Assembly (NCBI RefSeq): GCF_001425785.1
Contig: NZ_LMDI01000001.1
Location: 167,173 to 231,172, forward strand
Length of the DNA stretch: 64,000 bases
From: Rhizobacter sp. Root1221
Lineage (GTDB): Bacteria; Pseudomonadota; Gammaproteobacteria; Burkholderiales; Burkholderiaceae_C
Direction: 5' to 3'
Below, in pieces: positions 55,998-64,000 of this stretch. A program made the position numbers and the translations under genes. The notes under the pieces were generated by a model. That model had not been told where the DNA came from, did no database searches, and was given only the letters and a program-made list of their open reading frames with translations. Every line of letters starts with the position of its first letter. The stretch's first letter is position 1.

Positions 55998-58900
55998 GTG
56001 CCCACCTCTCTCCCTGTGCCACGAATCCGACGTTGGGCCTCGTTCTGGCTGTGGTGCGCAGGTCTCTTGCTGGCCGCCGTGGCCGCTGTCGCACTGTTCC
56101 TGAGCACGCTCGATGCCGACGTCTACCGGCGCGCGCTGGAGCGGCAGTTCACGTTCGCGCTGCAGCGTGCGGTGTCGATCGAGCGCATGTCGGTCAAGCT
56201 CTCCCTCGCGCCGACGCTGAGCGTGCAGGGCCTGCGCATCGCCAACCCGCCGGGAACTTCGCGCCCCGATTTCGCCACTGCTGCGAGCGGTGACGTGCGC
56301 ATCGATCTGATCGCGCTGCTGCATGGCCTGGTGGTCGTGCAGGCCGTGCACCTGCAGGGGGTCGACCTGCTGTTGGAACGTGACGCGCAAGGCAAGGACA
56401 ACTGGGCGTTCGGTGCGCCTCCGGGCGAGAAAGCCCCGTCGCACCTGCCCGACTTCGATGCCATCTCGGTGACCGGCTCGCGCATCGCATGGCGGCGTGC
56501 CGACGGGCGCATTGATGCGATTCAGGTCGCCCGAGCCGAGGCCACGGTGCGTGAGGGCGCACCCTTCGCGGCACGGGGACAGCTGACCTACCGCGACACG
56601 GCGCTGCGCGTCGCCCTCAAGGCCGACGACTCGCTGGCCAGTGCACTCAACGGCAAGCCACCGCATCTGTTGCTCATGGTCGAACCCAAGGGTGCGTTGC
56701 TGTCAGTCGAGGCGAAGCTGCCGTCGCTGACCTCGCTGGCGGGCGCCGACCTGAGCTTCGAGCTGAAAGGCGAACACCTCGAGGTGTGGTCCGACCTGGT
56801 GGGACATGCCTTGCCCGCCTGGGGGCCCTACAGGCTGGCAGCCCGCGTTCGCCATGCCGATGCCACCCTGCAGGTCGACGACTGGCAGCTCGCGCTGGCC
56901 GGGCTGCCGATGCAACCCTCGCGGCTCGAGGTTCGCAGCGGCAAGGCCGTGATCGGCGAGCAGACCGACACCCAGTTCAGCGCCGCAGGCCAGCTGGGCG
57001 ACACGCCGTTCTCGCTGCAGGCGCGCAGCACGACGTTGCCGCAGTTGCTCAAGTCCGCGGGCGGCGAACCTCTTGCGCTGCAGGCCACCTTGGCGCAGCT
57101 GACGCTCAATGCCGAGGGCAAGTTCGCGCTCACGAGGGAGGGGGCGACCTTCGACCTGGCGGCGCATGCCCTTGGCGACGCGCTGGCCCCGGCGCGGGTG
57201 TGGGCGGGCGTTCGTCCCGGCCCCGCGCTGCCGGTCGACCTGACCGCACGCCTGACGAAAGACAACCGTGGCTACGCCGCGAAGAACCTGCACGGCCACG
57301 CCCTCGGATCTGCAGTTTCCGGCGATCTGGCCCTGGTGCTCGGGCAGCGGCCCGCACTCAGCGGCGCGCTGACGGTGGCCCGCCTGGACCCCTACCACCC
57401 CGGGCTGAAGGCCGCGTTCGCCGTCGAACCCAAGGCGGCGCCTTCCGAGCATCCGCTGGAGGTGGCCCTGTCGCTGCGCATCGCCGACGCCGGCGGTCTG
57501 CCGTTGCCGCTGAAGAACGTCGTCACCGACCTGCAGTGGCGCAACAGCGTGCTGCAGTTCGAGCCTCTGGCGGCCAGCGTCGCCGACACAGACATCACCG
57601 GCGACGCCAGCATGCGCTGGACACAGGGCCGGCCGCAGGTCGACGGCCACCTGAAGGTCGCGCTGATCGATCTCGCCAAGCCGTGCCGCAGTTGCACGCC
57701 GACGACGGGGAGCGGCAGCGTGCTCGACGCACCGTTGCCGTTGGAACCGCTGCGCATGCTGGACGCGAACGTCGGCATCGCCATCGCACGTGTGACCGGC
57801 GCGGCGCTGCCGCTGAGCGACGTCGCGGCAGAAGCCCGCCTGCAGGGCGGCAAGCTCGATCTCGTGCTCGGCGCCGCGAAGGCCGCCGACATGCCGGTGC
57901 AAGGCCGCCTGACGCTCGACGCGAGCGGCAGTGCATGGGGTATTGCCGTCGATGCGAAGTCCGAGCGCGTCGACCTGGGGGCCGTGCAGCGTTCGCTGAA
58001 GCAAGGCCCCGTGGTGGATGGCGTGATCCCCGATTTGCAAATCACGGCGGATGCGCAAGGCCAGACCCTGCGCGCGCTGCTCGCACAGACCCGGCTGTCC
58101 GTTCGCAGCGCGCCGTTCTCTCTGGCCTGGGGTGGCGAGCGCAAGCCTCTGACGGTGGATCGGGCCAGCATCGACGCAGCACCGGGCGGCCCGGTGCTGG
58201 CCCGCGCCAGCGGCCACGCGTTCGACTCACCCATCGAACTGGCGATCGCCGGTGGCCCGCTGGCCGAGTTGCTTGCCCCCGACAGCGCCTGGCCCACGAT
58301 CACGGCTCAGCTGAGCACCGCGCTGCAAGGCCAGTCGCTGCAGATCGCTGCACGCAGCGGTCCGCTGCACCGCCTGGTCGCCATGCGCGACGTGCCGCTC
58401 TCGCTGCAGGCGACGATGCCCGGTGCACAGGCCAGCCTCGATGGCGTCGTGACCCAGTTGACGGCGTCTGCGGCGACCGGGCTCGACGCCCACGTGGAGA
58501 TCGCCGACCTGGCGCAGACGGCGGCGCTGTTCGGGCAGCAGGGCCTGCCCCCGCTACCCGTCGATGCCAGAGGCCGTGTGACCATCGACCATGGCACGTT
58601 GGCCGTCGACGGCCTTTCCGCGAAGGTGGGCCGGTCGGACGCGACCGGGCGCGTGCAAGTCCAGTGGCAGGGCCGCCCGCGCATCAGCGCCGAACTGAGC
58701 GCGAAGCTGATCGACACCACCGAGTGGCTGGGCAGTGAGGCCGGCGGCACCCCGCTGCTCGACCGGCCCCTCGACGCGAGGCCGTTGCAAGCGCAAGACC
58801 TGCGCTTGCATCTGCGCGCGGACCGTTTCGTGTTGCCCCGGTACACGCTCGGCAAGCTGGAAGCCGACGGCACGCTCGAGTCGGGGCTGGTCGTTTTCAA

Positions 58901-59705
58901 AGGCACGGCAGCCGACGGCAACCTGCGGGCCGATCTGCGCCTCGATGCGGCCCGTGACATTCCCGCCGGTGCACTGCGCCTGTCGCTCAAGGACATGGAC
59001 ACGCAGGCGCTCTACACCGAAACGACCGGCCAGCCCAGCGGCAAGGCGCCGCACCTGTCGATCACCGCGCAGGTCGCCGGCGCGGGCGGCCGGCTGCGCG
59101 AGATCCTTGCCACCAGCCAAGGCGATGTGCTGATCACCGCCGGGCCCGGCATCCTGCCCGACGCATCGGGACAAGGCCTGGCAAAAATGGCGGGCAACAT
59201 CCTCGAAGTGCTGGTGCCCGGCCGCAGGGACAACGATTTGCGCGAACTCGAATGCGCGGCCGGCCATTTCAAGATCGCCTCCGGCGTTGCCACTTCCACC
59301 GACGGCATCGCCTTCCGCCTCAAGCCCATGGACATCCTGGGAAGCGGTGCGATCAATCTGGAAACGGGGCAAATACTGTTTGGCTACCGGGCCGTGCGGC
59401 GCCAACTGTTCAGCTTCAGCCTGCTCGGCCTGACCAGCGGGCTCGCGCAGATCGGTGGCACGATTTCGCACCCGACCGCGCAACTCAACCCGAGTGGCGC
59501 GCTGGTTGCCGGCACCGCCGCATGGGCCACGATGGGCCTGTCGCTGCTGGCAGATGACCTGTGGCGCAAGTTCGAAGCGACCGACAACCCCTGCGTGCGC
59601 ATCGCAGCCGGCGCCGACAAGTCCAACCATCCGCTCGACATGCTGATCCACGCGTTGCCGCAGCGGACGCGGCCTTTCTCGCCCGCGTCCGCGTCCGCGC
59701 CTTAG
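55998..59705 (+). CDS. AsmA-family envelope protein
   Basis: The 1235-residue protein begins at GTG 55998 (no strong ribosome-binding site; other GTG starts are possible nearby). It has one N-terminal transmembrane helix (LWCAGLLLAAVAAVALFLST) and a long beta-rich periplasmic part typical of AsmA/TamB/YhdP-like proteins. The AsmA N-terminal signature is MSVKLSLAPTLSVQGLRIAN and the C-terminal domain is LFSFSLLGLTSGLAQIGGTI. These proteins take part in lipid transport and outer-membrane homeostasis. It is a single gene and appears to be backbone. Confidence 0.88.
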   Translation: MPTSLPVPRIRRWASFWLWCAGLLLAAVAAVALFLSTLDADVYRRALERQFTFALQRAVSIERMSVKLSLAPTLSVQGLRIANPPGTSRPDFATAASGDVRIDLIALLHGLVVVQAVHLQGVDLLLERDAQGKDNWAFGAPPGEKAPSHLPDFDAISVTGSRIAWRRADGRIDAIQVARAEATVREGAPFAARGQLTYRDTALRVALKADDSLASALNGKPPHLLLMVEPKGALLSVEAKLPSLTSLAGADLSFELKGEHLEVWSDLVGHALPAWGPYRLAARVRHADATLQVDDWQLALAGLPMQPSRLEVRSGKAVIGEQTDTQFSAAGQLGDTPFSLQARSTTLPQLLKSAGGEPLALQATLAQLTLNAEGKFALTREGATFDLAAHALGDALAPARVWAGVRPGPALPVDLTARLTKDNRGYAAKNLHGHALGSAVSGDLALVLGQRPALSGALTVARLDPYHPGLKAAFAVEPKAAPSEHPLEVALSLRIADAGGLPLPLKNVVTDLQWRNSVLQFEPLAASVADTDITGDASMRWTQGRPQVDGHLKVALIDLAKPCRSCTPTTGSGSVLDAPLPLEPLRMLDANVGIAIARVTGAALPLSDVAAEARLQGGKLDLVLGAAKAADMPVQGRLTLDASGSAWGIAVDAKSERVDLGAVQRSLKQGPVVDGVIPDLQITADAQGQTLRALLAQTRLSVRSAPFSLAWGGERKPLTVDRASIDAAPGGPVLARASGHAFDSPIELAIAGGPLAELLAPDSAWPTITAQLSTALQGQSLQIAARSGPLHRLVAMRDVPLSLQATMPGAQASLDGVVTQLTASAATGLDAHVEIADLAQTAALFGQQGLPPLPVDARGRVTIDHGTLAVDGLSAKVGRSDATGRVQVQWQGRPRISAELSAKLIDTTEWLGSEAGGTPLLDRPLDARPLQAQDLRLHLRADRFVLPRYTLGKLEADGTLESGLVVFKGTAADGNLRADLRLDAARDIPAGALRLSLKDMDTQALYTETTGQPSGKAPHLSITAQVAGAGGRLREILATSQGDVLITAGPGILPDASGQGLAKMAGNILEVLVPGRRDNDLRELECAAGHFKIASGVATSTDGIAFRLKPMDILGSGAINLETGQILFGYRAVRRQLFSFSLLGLTSGLAQIGGTISHPTAQLNPSGALVAGTAAWATMGLSLLADDLWRKFEATDNPCVRIAAGADKSNHPLDMLIHALPQRTRPFSPASASAP

Positions 59706-59734
59706 GATGTCCGGTTCCCTGTTGACGCGTCGGA

Positions 59735-60168
59735 TCATTCCGGTCGGGAGGCTCGCGCCACGAGCACCTTCACCGGGCCGGGCCTGTCGAAGATCGCCGC
59801 ATCGCCGTCGACCTTTCCGAGAATCACGATCCCCGGCGGGGGAACCCGGCCTCTGCGGTAGTAGATGACGAAGTGATCTGGCCCCCAGAGTCCCAAGGTG
59901 CCTGCCGAGAAATCCTGTTGGCGAGGAGCCTGCGGCAAGCCAGCCGGAAGACCACCCGTCTTCTCTTGCCGCAGGTGGTCATGCATCTCGATCGAGACCG
60001 GCAACTGCTTCACAAGCGCCGTGTTGCGTCGTTGTCTGCCAAAGTGGCCGTCACCTTGCCCCATTCCGAGGAAATCGAGATCCGCTCCTGAGCCATTGCA
60101 GTTCCTGCTGAAAATACAAGTGCCAGGGCACTGGCCATCGAAGAGGCGCCTCGCACATCGGATCTCAT
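59735..60168 (-). pseudogene. Secreted cyclophilin-like protein, frameshifted
   Basis: From ATG 60168 the frame has a signal peptide (MASALALVFSAGTAMAQ) and GKVTATLADNDATR, then meets a stop. The continuation ALVKQLPVSIEMHDHLRQEK, LWGPDHFVIYYRRG and PGIVILGKVDGD lies in another frame to 59735. This is the cyclophilin-like domain family (PF18050 type). A one-base change near 60047 breaks it. It is encoded downstream of the alpha/beta hydrolase and may belong to its operon. Confidence 0.65.
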
Positions 60169-60200
60169 GAGTTCTGACCGGTCTGGGGTTTGAGGCCGGC

Positions 60201-61232
60201 TTACTTCAGATTTGCCCGGAAGAAGCTGGTGAGCTTTTCGAACGGGATCAAATCGGTACGATCGTACAGGTCGACGTGACCGGCATTCTTCACCCAGTAC
60301 AGCTCCTTGGGCTGCGCCGCAAGCCGGTAGGCTTCCTGGCTGAACTCCTTGGAGTGCGCCTGGTCACCGGCGATGAAAAGCATGGGACGCGAGATGGTTT
60401 CGATGTCCGAGAAGGGGTAGAAATTCATGAACTTCACGTTGCTCGTGACCGTTGGCTTCGTCGTCCGTTGATCGGACGCGCCTGCGGGCGTGAACTCACC
60501 GCGCCGGGTGCGGTAGAAGTCGAAGAACTCGCGCTGGATCGGGTGGGTGTCTGCGGTCAGTTTCAGGTCCGTACCACCCGCGACCGCGATGTCGCCTCCC
60601 TCGAATTCCGCGTAACGCTGCTGCGCGGCCTGGGCGATGATCTGCTTGCGTTGCTCGAGCGTCAGCGAGTGGTTCAGGGCGTCGCGATTGGCCGCGCCCA
60701 TGTCATACATGCTCACGGTGGCAATGGATTTGATGCGAGGGTCGATCTTGGCTGCGCTGATGACGAAGCTGCCGCTGCCGCAGATGCCCAGCGCGCCGAT
60801 GCGCTCACGATCGATGAATGCCCGGGTGCCCAGGAAGTCCACCGCGGCGCTGAAGGCCTCGGCATAGATGTCCGGTGCTACCGCGTTGCGGGGCTGGCCC
60901 TCGCTCTCACCCCAGAACGACTGGTCAATTGCCAAGGTGACGAAACCCTGTTCGGCCAGCTTCTGTGCGTAGAGGTTGGAGCTCTGCTCCTTCACTGCGC
61001 CCATGGGATGCCCAACCACGATCGCGGGATACCGGCGTTTCGGATCGAAGTTCTTCGGCGTGAAGAGATTGCCGACGATCTTCATCTGGAACTGGTTCTT
61101 GAACGACACCTTCTGAAGAGAAACCTCGGCACTCCGGTAGAAGTTGTTTGCACCGTTGGACATGTCTTGACCTATGGCAGTAAAGGATAGGGAACTGGCG
61201 GCAAGGGCCACCGCTACAGCGAGTTTTTTCAT
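60201..61232 (-). CDS. Secreted alpha/beta hydrolase (YcjY-like)
   Basis: ATG 61232 has AGGA 7 nt upstream; 343 residues. A signal peptide (VAVALAASSLSFTAIGQ) precedes an alpha/beta hydrolase core: oxyanion region VVGHPMGAVKEQ, nucleophile elbow GALGICGSGSF (Cys151 or Ser153) and the C-terminal His in KNAGHVDLYD. It resembles dienelactone-hydrolase-related YcjY proteins. The substrate is unknown. It is divergent from an AraC-family regulator, which probably controls it. Confidence 0.85.
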   Translation of the reverse strand: MKKLAVAVALAASSLSFTAIGQDMSNGANNFYRSAEVSLQKVSFKNQFQMKIVGNLFTPKNFDPKRRYPAIVVGHPMGAVKEQSSNLYAQKLAEQGFVTLAIDQSFWGESEGQPRNAVAPDIYAEAFSAAVDFLGTRAFIDRERIGALGICGSGSFVISAAKIDPRIKSIATVSMYDMGAANRDALNHSLTLEQRKQIIAQAAQQRYAEFEGGDIAVAGGTDLKLTADTHPIQREFFDFYRTRRGEFTPAGASDQRTTKPTVTSNVKFMNFYPFSDIETISRPMLFIAGDQAHSKEFSQEAYRLAAQPKELYWVKNAGHVDLYDRTDLIPFEKLTSFFRANLK

Positions 61233-61441
61233 GATCTTGTCCTGGTCAGGTCAGCAACATGGCGTTGTCGAAGCGAAGCGAGAGTCGACGTCGCCGTTGG
61301 GAATTCATTGTTGAGTTGCCCACCTGCTTGCTGTTAGGTCGTTCCTCTGGATTACTTGCCTGATCCGATGGACCTGCCGGCGTTTTGCAGGAATTCCTGT
61401 CCACCGAGAGGTACAGTGAAAGTCTGAGGGATGGAGCCCAC

Positions 61442-62440
61442 ATGACTCGCCGACAAGACATCGCAGTTGACTCGCATCAAGCCGCTCTGGCTCGCATCAT
61501 CCAGTCCCACGCGAGCGGCACGGGCGACTTCTCGACGCCGATTGCCGGCGTGGGTCTGTTTCGACGCAACAACCCGGCGCCGCCGGTGAGCTGCCTGGTT
61601 CCGCCCAGCATCGTCCTGGTGGCGCAGGGCGCCAAGACGATGTGGGTCGCAGGCGAGGCCTATCCCTATGATTCCTCTCGATTCCTGGTCACGTCGCTGG
61701 AACTGCCGGCGAACTCGGAAGTGACGCAGGCGAGTCCACACCACCCTTGCCTGGGCCTGACGCTGAAGTTGGATCAACGCATCCTGGCCGAGTTGATTGC
61801 ACAAGGCAGCCTCCCACCGCGGCGGGACCGCGCTGTCGGCACGGGTGTGGGAATAGGCGTGGCGTCCGACGCCATCCTGTCGCCGTTCCGCCGGCTGTTG
61901 GAGCTGCTGGACGAACCTGAAGCGATACCTGTACTCGCGCCAATGATCCAGCGAGAGGTCCACTACCGTCTGCTGTTGAGCGACCAGGCGGCCAGGCTAC
62001 GTCAGATCGCCTCTGTTGACGGGCACGGGCATCGCATTTCAAAAGCCATCGACTGGCTGAAGGTGAACTACGCCTCGCCGGTGCGAGTCGATGAACTCGC
62101 CACGCGTGTGCAGATGAGCGCACCGACATTCCACCAGCACTTTCGACAACTCACCGGGATGAGTCCGCTGCAGTATCAGAAGTGGCTGCGCCTGACCGAA
62201 GCGAAGCGTCTGATGCTGAGCGAGTACATGGATGTTTCCACGGCTGGCTTCAAGGTCGGCTATGAAAGCCCTTCCCAGTTCAGTCGCGAGTACAGCCGCT
62301 TGTTCGGGTTTCCGCCCAAGCGAGACATTGCCGTGTTGCGGGTACAGACGGGAGACGCTGGAAAATCAGCGAATCGCCCGGTGCAGTACCACACTGAAAC
62401 CTCGCCGCGCCTCAAAAAGGCGCCGCTGCGACCGAGTTGA
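61442..62440 (+). CDS. AraC-family transcriptional regulator
   Basis: I start at ATG 61442 (GGAG 5 nt upstream; 332 residues). The N-terminal domain is the AraC_N type (PF06719): PPVSCLVPPSIVLVAQGAKT, YPYDSSRFLVTSLELPA. The C terminus has two helix-turn-helix motifs (VRVDELATRVQMSAPTFHQH and AGFKVGYESPSQFSREYSRL). Regulators of this kind often sit opposite an alpha/beta hydrolase or oxidoreductase gene, as here. The 3' end overlaps murI by 29 bp on the other strand. Confidence 0.9.
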   Translation: MTRRQDIAVDSHQAALARIIQSHASGTGDFSTPIAGVGLFRRNNPAPPVSCLVPPSIVLVAQGAKTMWVAGEAYPYDSSRFLVTSLELPANSEVTQASPHHPCLGLTLKLDQRILAELIAQGSLPPRRDRAVGTGVGIGVASDAILSPFRRLLELLDEPEAIPVLAPMIQREVHYRLLLSDQAARLRQIASVDGHGHRISKAIDWLKVNYASPVRVDELATRVQMSAPTFHQHFRQLTGMSPLQYQKWLRLTEAKRLMLSEYMDVSTAGFKVGYESPSQFSREYSRLFGFPPKRDIAVLRVQTGDAGKSANRPVQYHTETSPRLKKAPLRPS

Positions 62441-63233
62441 TCTCGAAGTCGAGCCAGTGCGCGGCCACGCTTCGCAGATGCGCGACGTCTCCGGTGGTCT
62501 CCAATTGCACCCGGCCGGCCGGCACCGAGTCGCTGTCTACTGCCCCCAGCAACCGCGCCGCCTGCCGCGACACGGGCCAAGCCGTGTCGATCAGTTCCAC
62601 CGCAGGACCCATGGCCGCCTGGATGTGGCGGCGCACGAACGGGTAGTGCGTGCAGCCGAGCACCACGGTGTCGACATCGGCCGCGCGCAGCGGGGCACAG
62701 AACGACTCGATCATCGCGATCACCTCGGGTGAATCGAGGTCGCCGCGTTCGATCTGGCCGGCGAGGCCCGGGCAGGGCTGGAGCACGATGGAGGCGCCCG
62801 CGCCGTGGGCGTGCAGCAGGCGCTGGAACTTCGCGCTGCGCAACGTGGCGGGCGTGGCCATGACGCCGATGCGCCCCGAGGCCGAGGCCTTCACGGCCGG
62901 CTTGATGGCGGGCTCCACGCCCACCACAGGGGTGCCGGGCCAGCGTTCGCGCAGGGCGGCCACGGCCACGGCGGTGGCGGTGTTGCAAGCCACCACCAGC
63001 AACTTCGCTCCCGAATCAACCAGGTGCCGGCCCACGGCCAGCGTGCGCTCGGTGACGAACTCGTCGGCGCGTTCGCCGTAGGGGGCGTTCCCGGAGTCGG
63101 CCACGTACAACATCGGGTGGCCGGGCAGCGTGCGGTGCAGCACACTCAGCACCGAGAGGCCACCGAGCCCGGAGTCGAACACGCCCACCAGGGCGGGGTC
63201 AGCGGGTGACGGGGGCGAGGCGAGGGGATGCAT
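62412..63233 (-). CDS. murI: Glutamate racemase
   Basis: The 273-residue enzyme makes D-glutamate for peptidoglycan. The two catalytic cysteines lie in VVACNTATA and LGCTHYPFV, and the N-terminal [11 protein letters not shown] and NAPYGER motifs are present. It is a core cytoplasmic enzyme and probably backbone. The start at ATG 63233 gives a short N-terminal extension ([17 protein letters not shown]). It is convergent with the AraC-family gene. Confidence 0.95.
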   Translation of the reverse strand: MHPLASPPSPADPALVGVFDSGLGGLSVLSVLHRTLPGHPMLYVADSGNAPYGERADEFVTERTLAVGRHLVDSGAKLLVVACNTATAVAVAALRERWPGTPVVGVEPAIKPAVKASASGRIGVMATPATLRSAKFQRLLHAHGAGASIVLQPCPGLAGQIERGDLDSPEVIAMIESFCAPLRAADVDTVVLGCTHYPFVRRHIQAAMGPAVELIDTAWPVSRQAARLLGAVDSDSVPAGRVQLETTGDVAHLRSVAAHWLDFEINSVAAAPF

Positions 63234-63403
63234 GCGGCGCGCAGTCTACCGGAGCAAAAAAATGCGCACTTCAGATCCGGTTCGTGGCACAATCAAAAAA
63301 TAGCACGATCGTTCGTTTCCTTCTTCCGCCCCTGCTGCGGTGTGGGCGTTGGGCAATCCTAGAATCCGTGCAACTTCAACAGCGACATCTGAGGAGCTTC
63401 GGC

Positions 63404-63742
63404 ATGAAAGTCTTGGTGGCAGTCAAACGGGTGGTGGACTACAACGTGAAGGTTCGCGTGAAGAGCGACGGCACGGGGGTGGACATCGCGAACGTGAAGA
63501 TGAGCATGAACCCGTTCGACGAGATCGCGGTGGAAGAGGCGGTGCGGTTGAAGGAGAAGGGCTTGGTCACGGAAGTGATCGCGGTGTCGTGCGGCCCCAC
63601 GCAGTGCCAGGAAACGCTGCGCACCGCGATGGCCATCGGCGCCGACCGGGCCATCCTGGTGGAGAACACCGACGAACTGCAGCCGCTGGCGGTGGCCAAG
63701 CTGCTCAAGGCGCTGGTGGACAAGGAACAACCGTCGACATGA
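63404..63742 (+). pseudogene. etfB: 5' copy of etfB, truncated by tandem duplication
   Basis: ATG 63404 has AGGAG 7 nt upstream. The 112-residue frame is the N-terminal part of the electron-transfer flavoprotein beta subunit ([40 protein letters not shown]) and ends after ALVDKEQP in a stop created at the junction with the second copy. A complete EtfB is about 250 residues. The upstream regulatory region belongs to this copy, so it is the one with the native translation start. Confidence 0.85.
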
Positions 63743-64000
63743 AAGTCTTGGTGGCAGTCAAACGGGTGGTGGACTACAACGTGAAGGTTCGCGTGAAGAG
63801 CGACGGCACGGGGGTGGACATCGCGAACGTGAAGATGAGCATGAACCCGTTCGACGAGATCGCGGTGGAAGAGGCGGTGCGGTTGAAGGAAAAGGGCTTG
63901 GTCACGGAAGTGATCGCGGTGTCGTGCGGCCCCACGCAGTGCCAGGAAACGCTGCGCACCGCGATGGCCATCGGCGCCGACCGGGCCATCCTGGTGGAGA
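63739..64000 (+). CDS. etfB: Second copy of etfB, running off the window
   Basis: The sequence from ATG 63739 repeats the first copy exactly except for a silent G to A at 63891. It is open to the window edge. ETF beta (with EtfA) passes electrons from acyl-CoA and other dehydrogenases to the quinone pool. Translation could be coupled to the first copy through the ATGA overlap. No ribosome-binding site is present at the junction. Whether it is full-length cannot be seen. Confidence 0.85.
   Translation, partial: MKVLVAVKRVVDYNVKVRVKSDGTGVDIANVKMSMNPFDEIAVEEAVRLKEKGLVTEVIAVSCGPTQCQETLRTAMAIGADRAILVE

Larger units (their letters stand above)
63404..64000 (+). repeat. Tandem duplication of the 5' end of etfB (335-bp unit)
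   Basis: The unit begins with the etfB start codon at 63404 and again at 63739, with 261 of 262 visible bases identical. 335 is not a multiple of three, so the frame of the first copy ends at the junction. The junction sequence is CCGTCGACATG. A contig-end assembly artefact is a real alternative. Confidence 0.9.

Noticed and set aside
56703..58217. 504-codon minus-strand frame opposite the AsmA gene
   Set aside because: Antisense shadow; low-complexity Arg/Gln/Gly composition.
63731..63741. GTCGAC at the etfB duplication junction as a cloning scar
   Set aside because: A single six-base site is expected by chance in GC-rich DNA; not evidence of a construct.

Overview
The window (64 kb, high GC) looks like a chromosome segment of a betaproteobacterium, probably of the order Burkholderiales. 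This is inferred from the etfB and murI sequences, the GC-rich codon use and the types of metal-resistance operons, not from a database search. It reads as backbone at both ends with a long accessory stretch between about 8.3 and 55.6 kb, and the accessory part carries the usual debris of horizontal transfer.

Left end (1-8.0 kb, minus strand): a tightly overlapping chemosensory operon in the order cheW, cheR-TPR, cheW, methyl-accepting receptor, cheA-REC hybrid, cheB, multi-receiver response regulator (cut by the window edge). There is no cheY, cheZ or flagellar gene, and two CheW proteins flank CheR, as in Wsp-like systems. It may control something other than swimming.

Metal island (8.4-37.3 kb): a frameshifted and 3'-truncated IS5-type transposase and other debris mark the left side. 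A large copper block on the minus strand follows. It has cusA, cusB (with a fused CusF domain), an outer-membrane factor, a copper P-type ATPase with a DUF2933 partner, DUF305, copZ, a free CusF, a cupredoxin, a Spy/CpxP-like protein, a Tat-exported multicopper oxidase, a second outer-membrane factor and small secreted Cys/His-rich proteins. Two promoters with the 19-bp spacer typical of MerR-family activators (CueR type) lie before DUF2933-copA and before copZ, but no cueR is in the window. A methyltransferase and a small unknown gene separate this from a plus-strand divalent-cation efflux operon (czcI-like, czcC, unknown, czcB, czcA, unknown secreted, EamA permease with a His-rich tail).

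Middle (37.7-46.8 kb): an autoregulated DUF1778/GNAT toxin-antitoxin pair, an unrecognised 1107-residue protein followed in the same frame by a ribbon-helix-helix domain that lacks a normal start codon, and an arsenic operon (arsR, arsI, two arsC, aquaporin, frameshifted arsN2). After these come fragments of a tyrosine recombinase and of a group II intron reverse transcriptase.

Right accessory part (47.0-55.6 kb, minus strand): a quinol-dependent nitric oxide reductase, then a compact peptide natural-product cluster. The cluster has a 61-residue precursor with a double-glycine leader and a four-cysteine core, a glycine-rich-domain-like protein, a JmjC-type oxygenase, a cupin protein, an HlyD-type adaptor and a C39-peptidase ABC exporter. 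I think this cluster is the most likely new system here: no familiar RiPP modifying enzyme is present, so the two cupin-fold proteins would have to do the chemistry.

Right end (56-64 kb): an AsmA-like protein, a broken cyclophilin-like gene, an alpha/beta hydrolase with a divergent AraC-family regulator, murI, and etfB. The 5' part of etfB is tandemly duplicated at the window edge.
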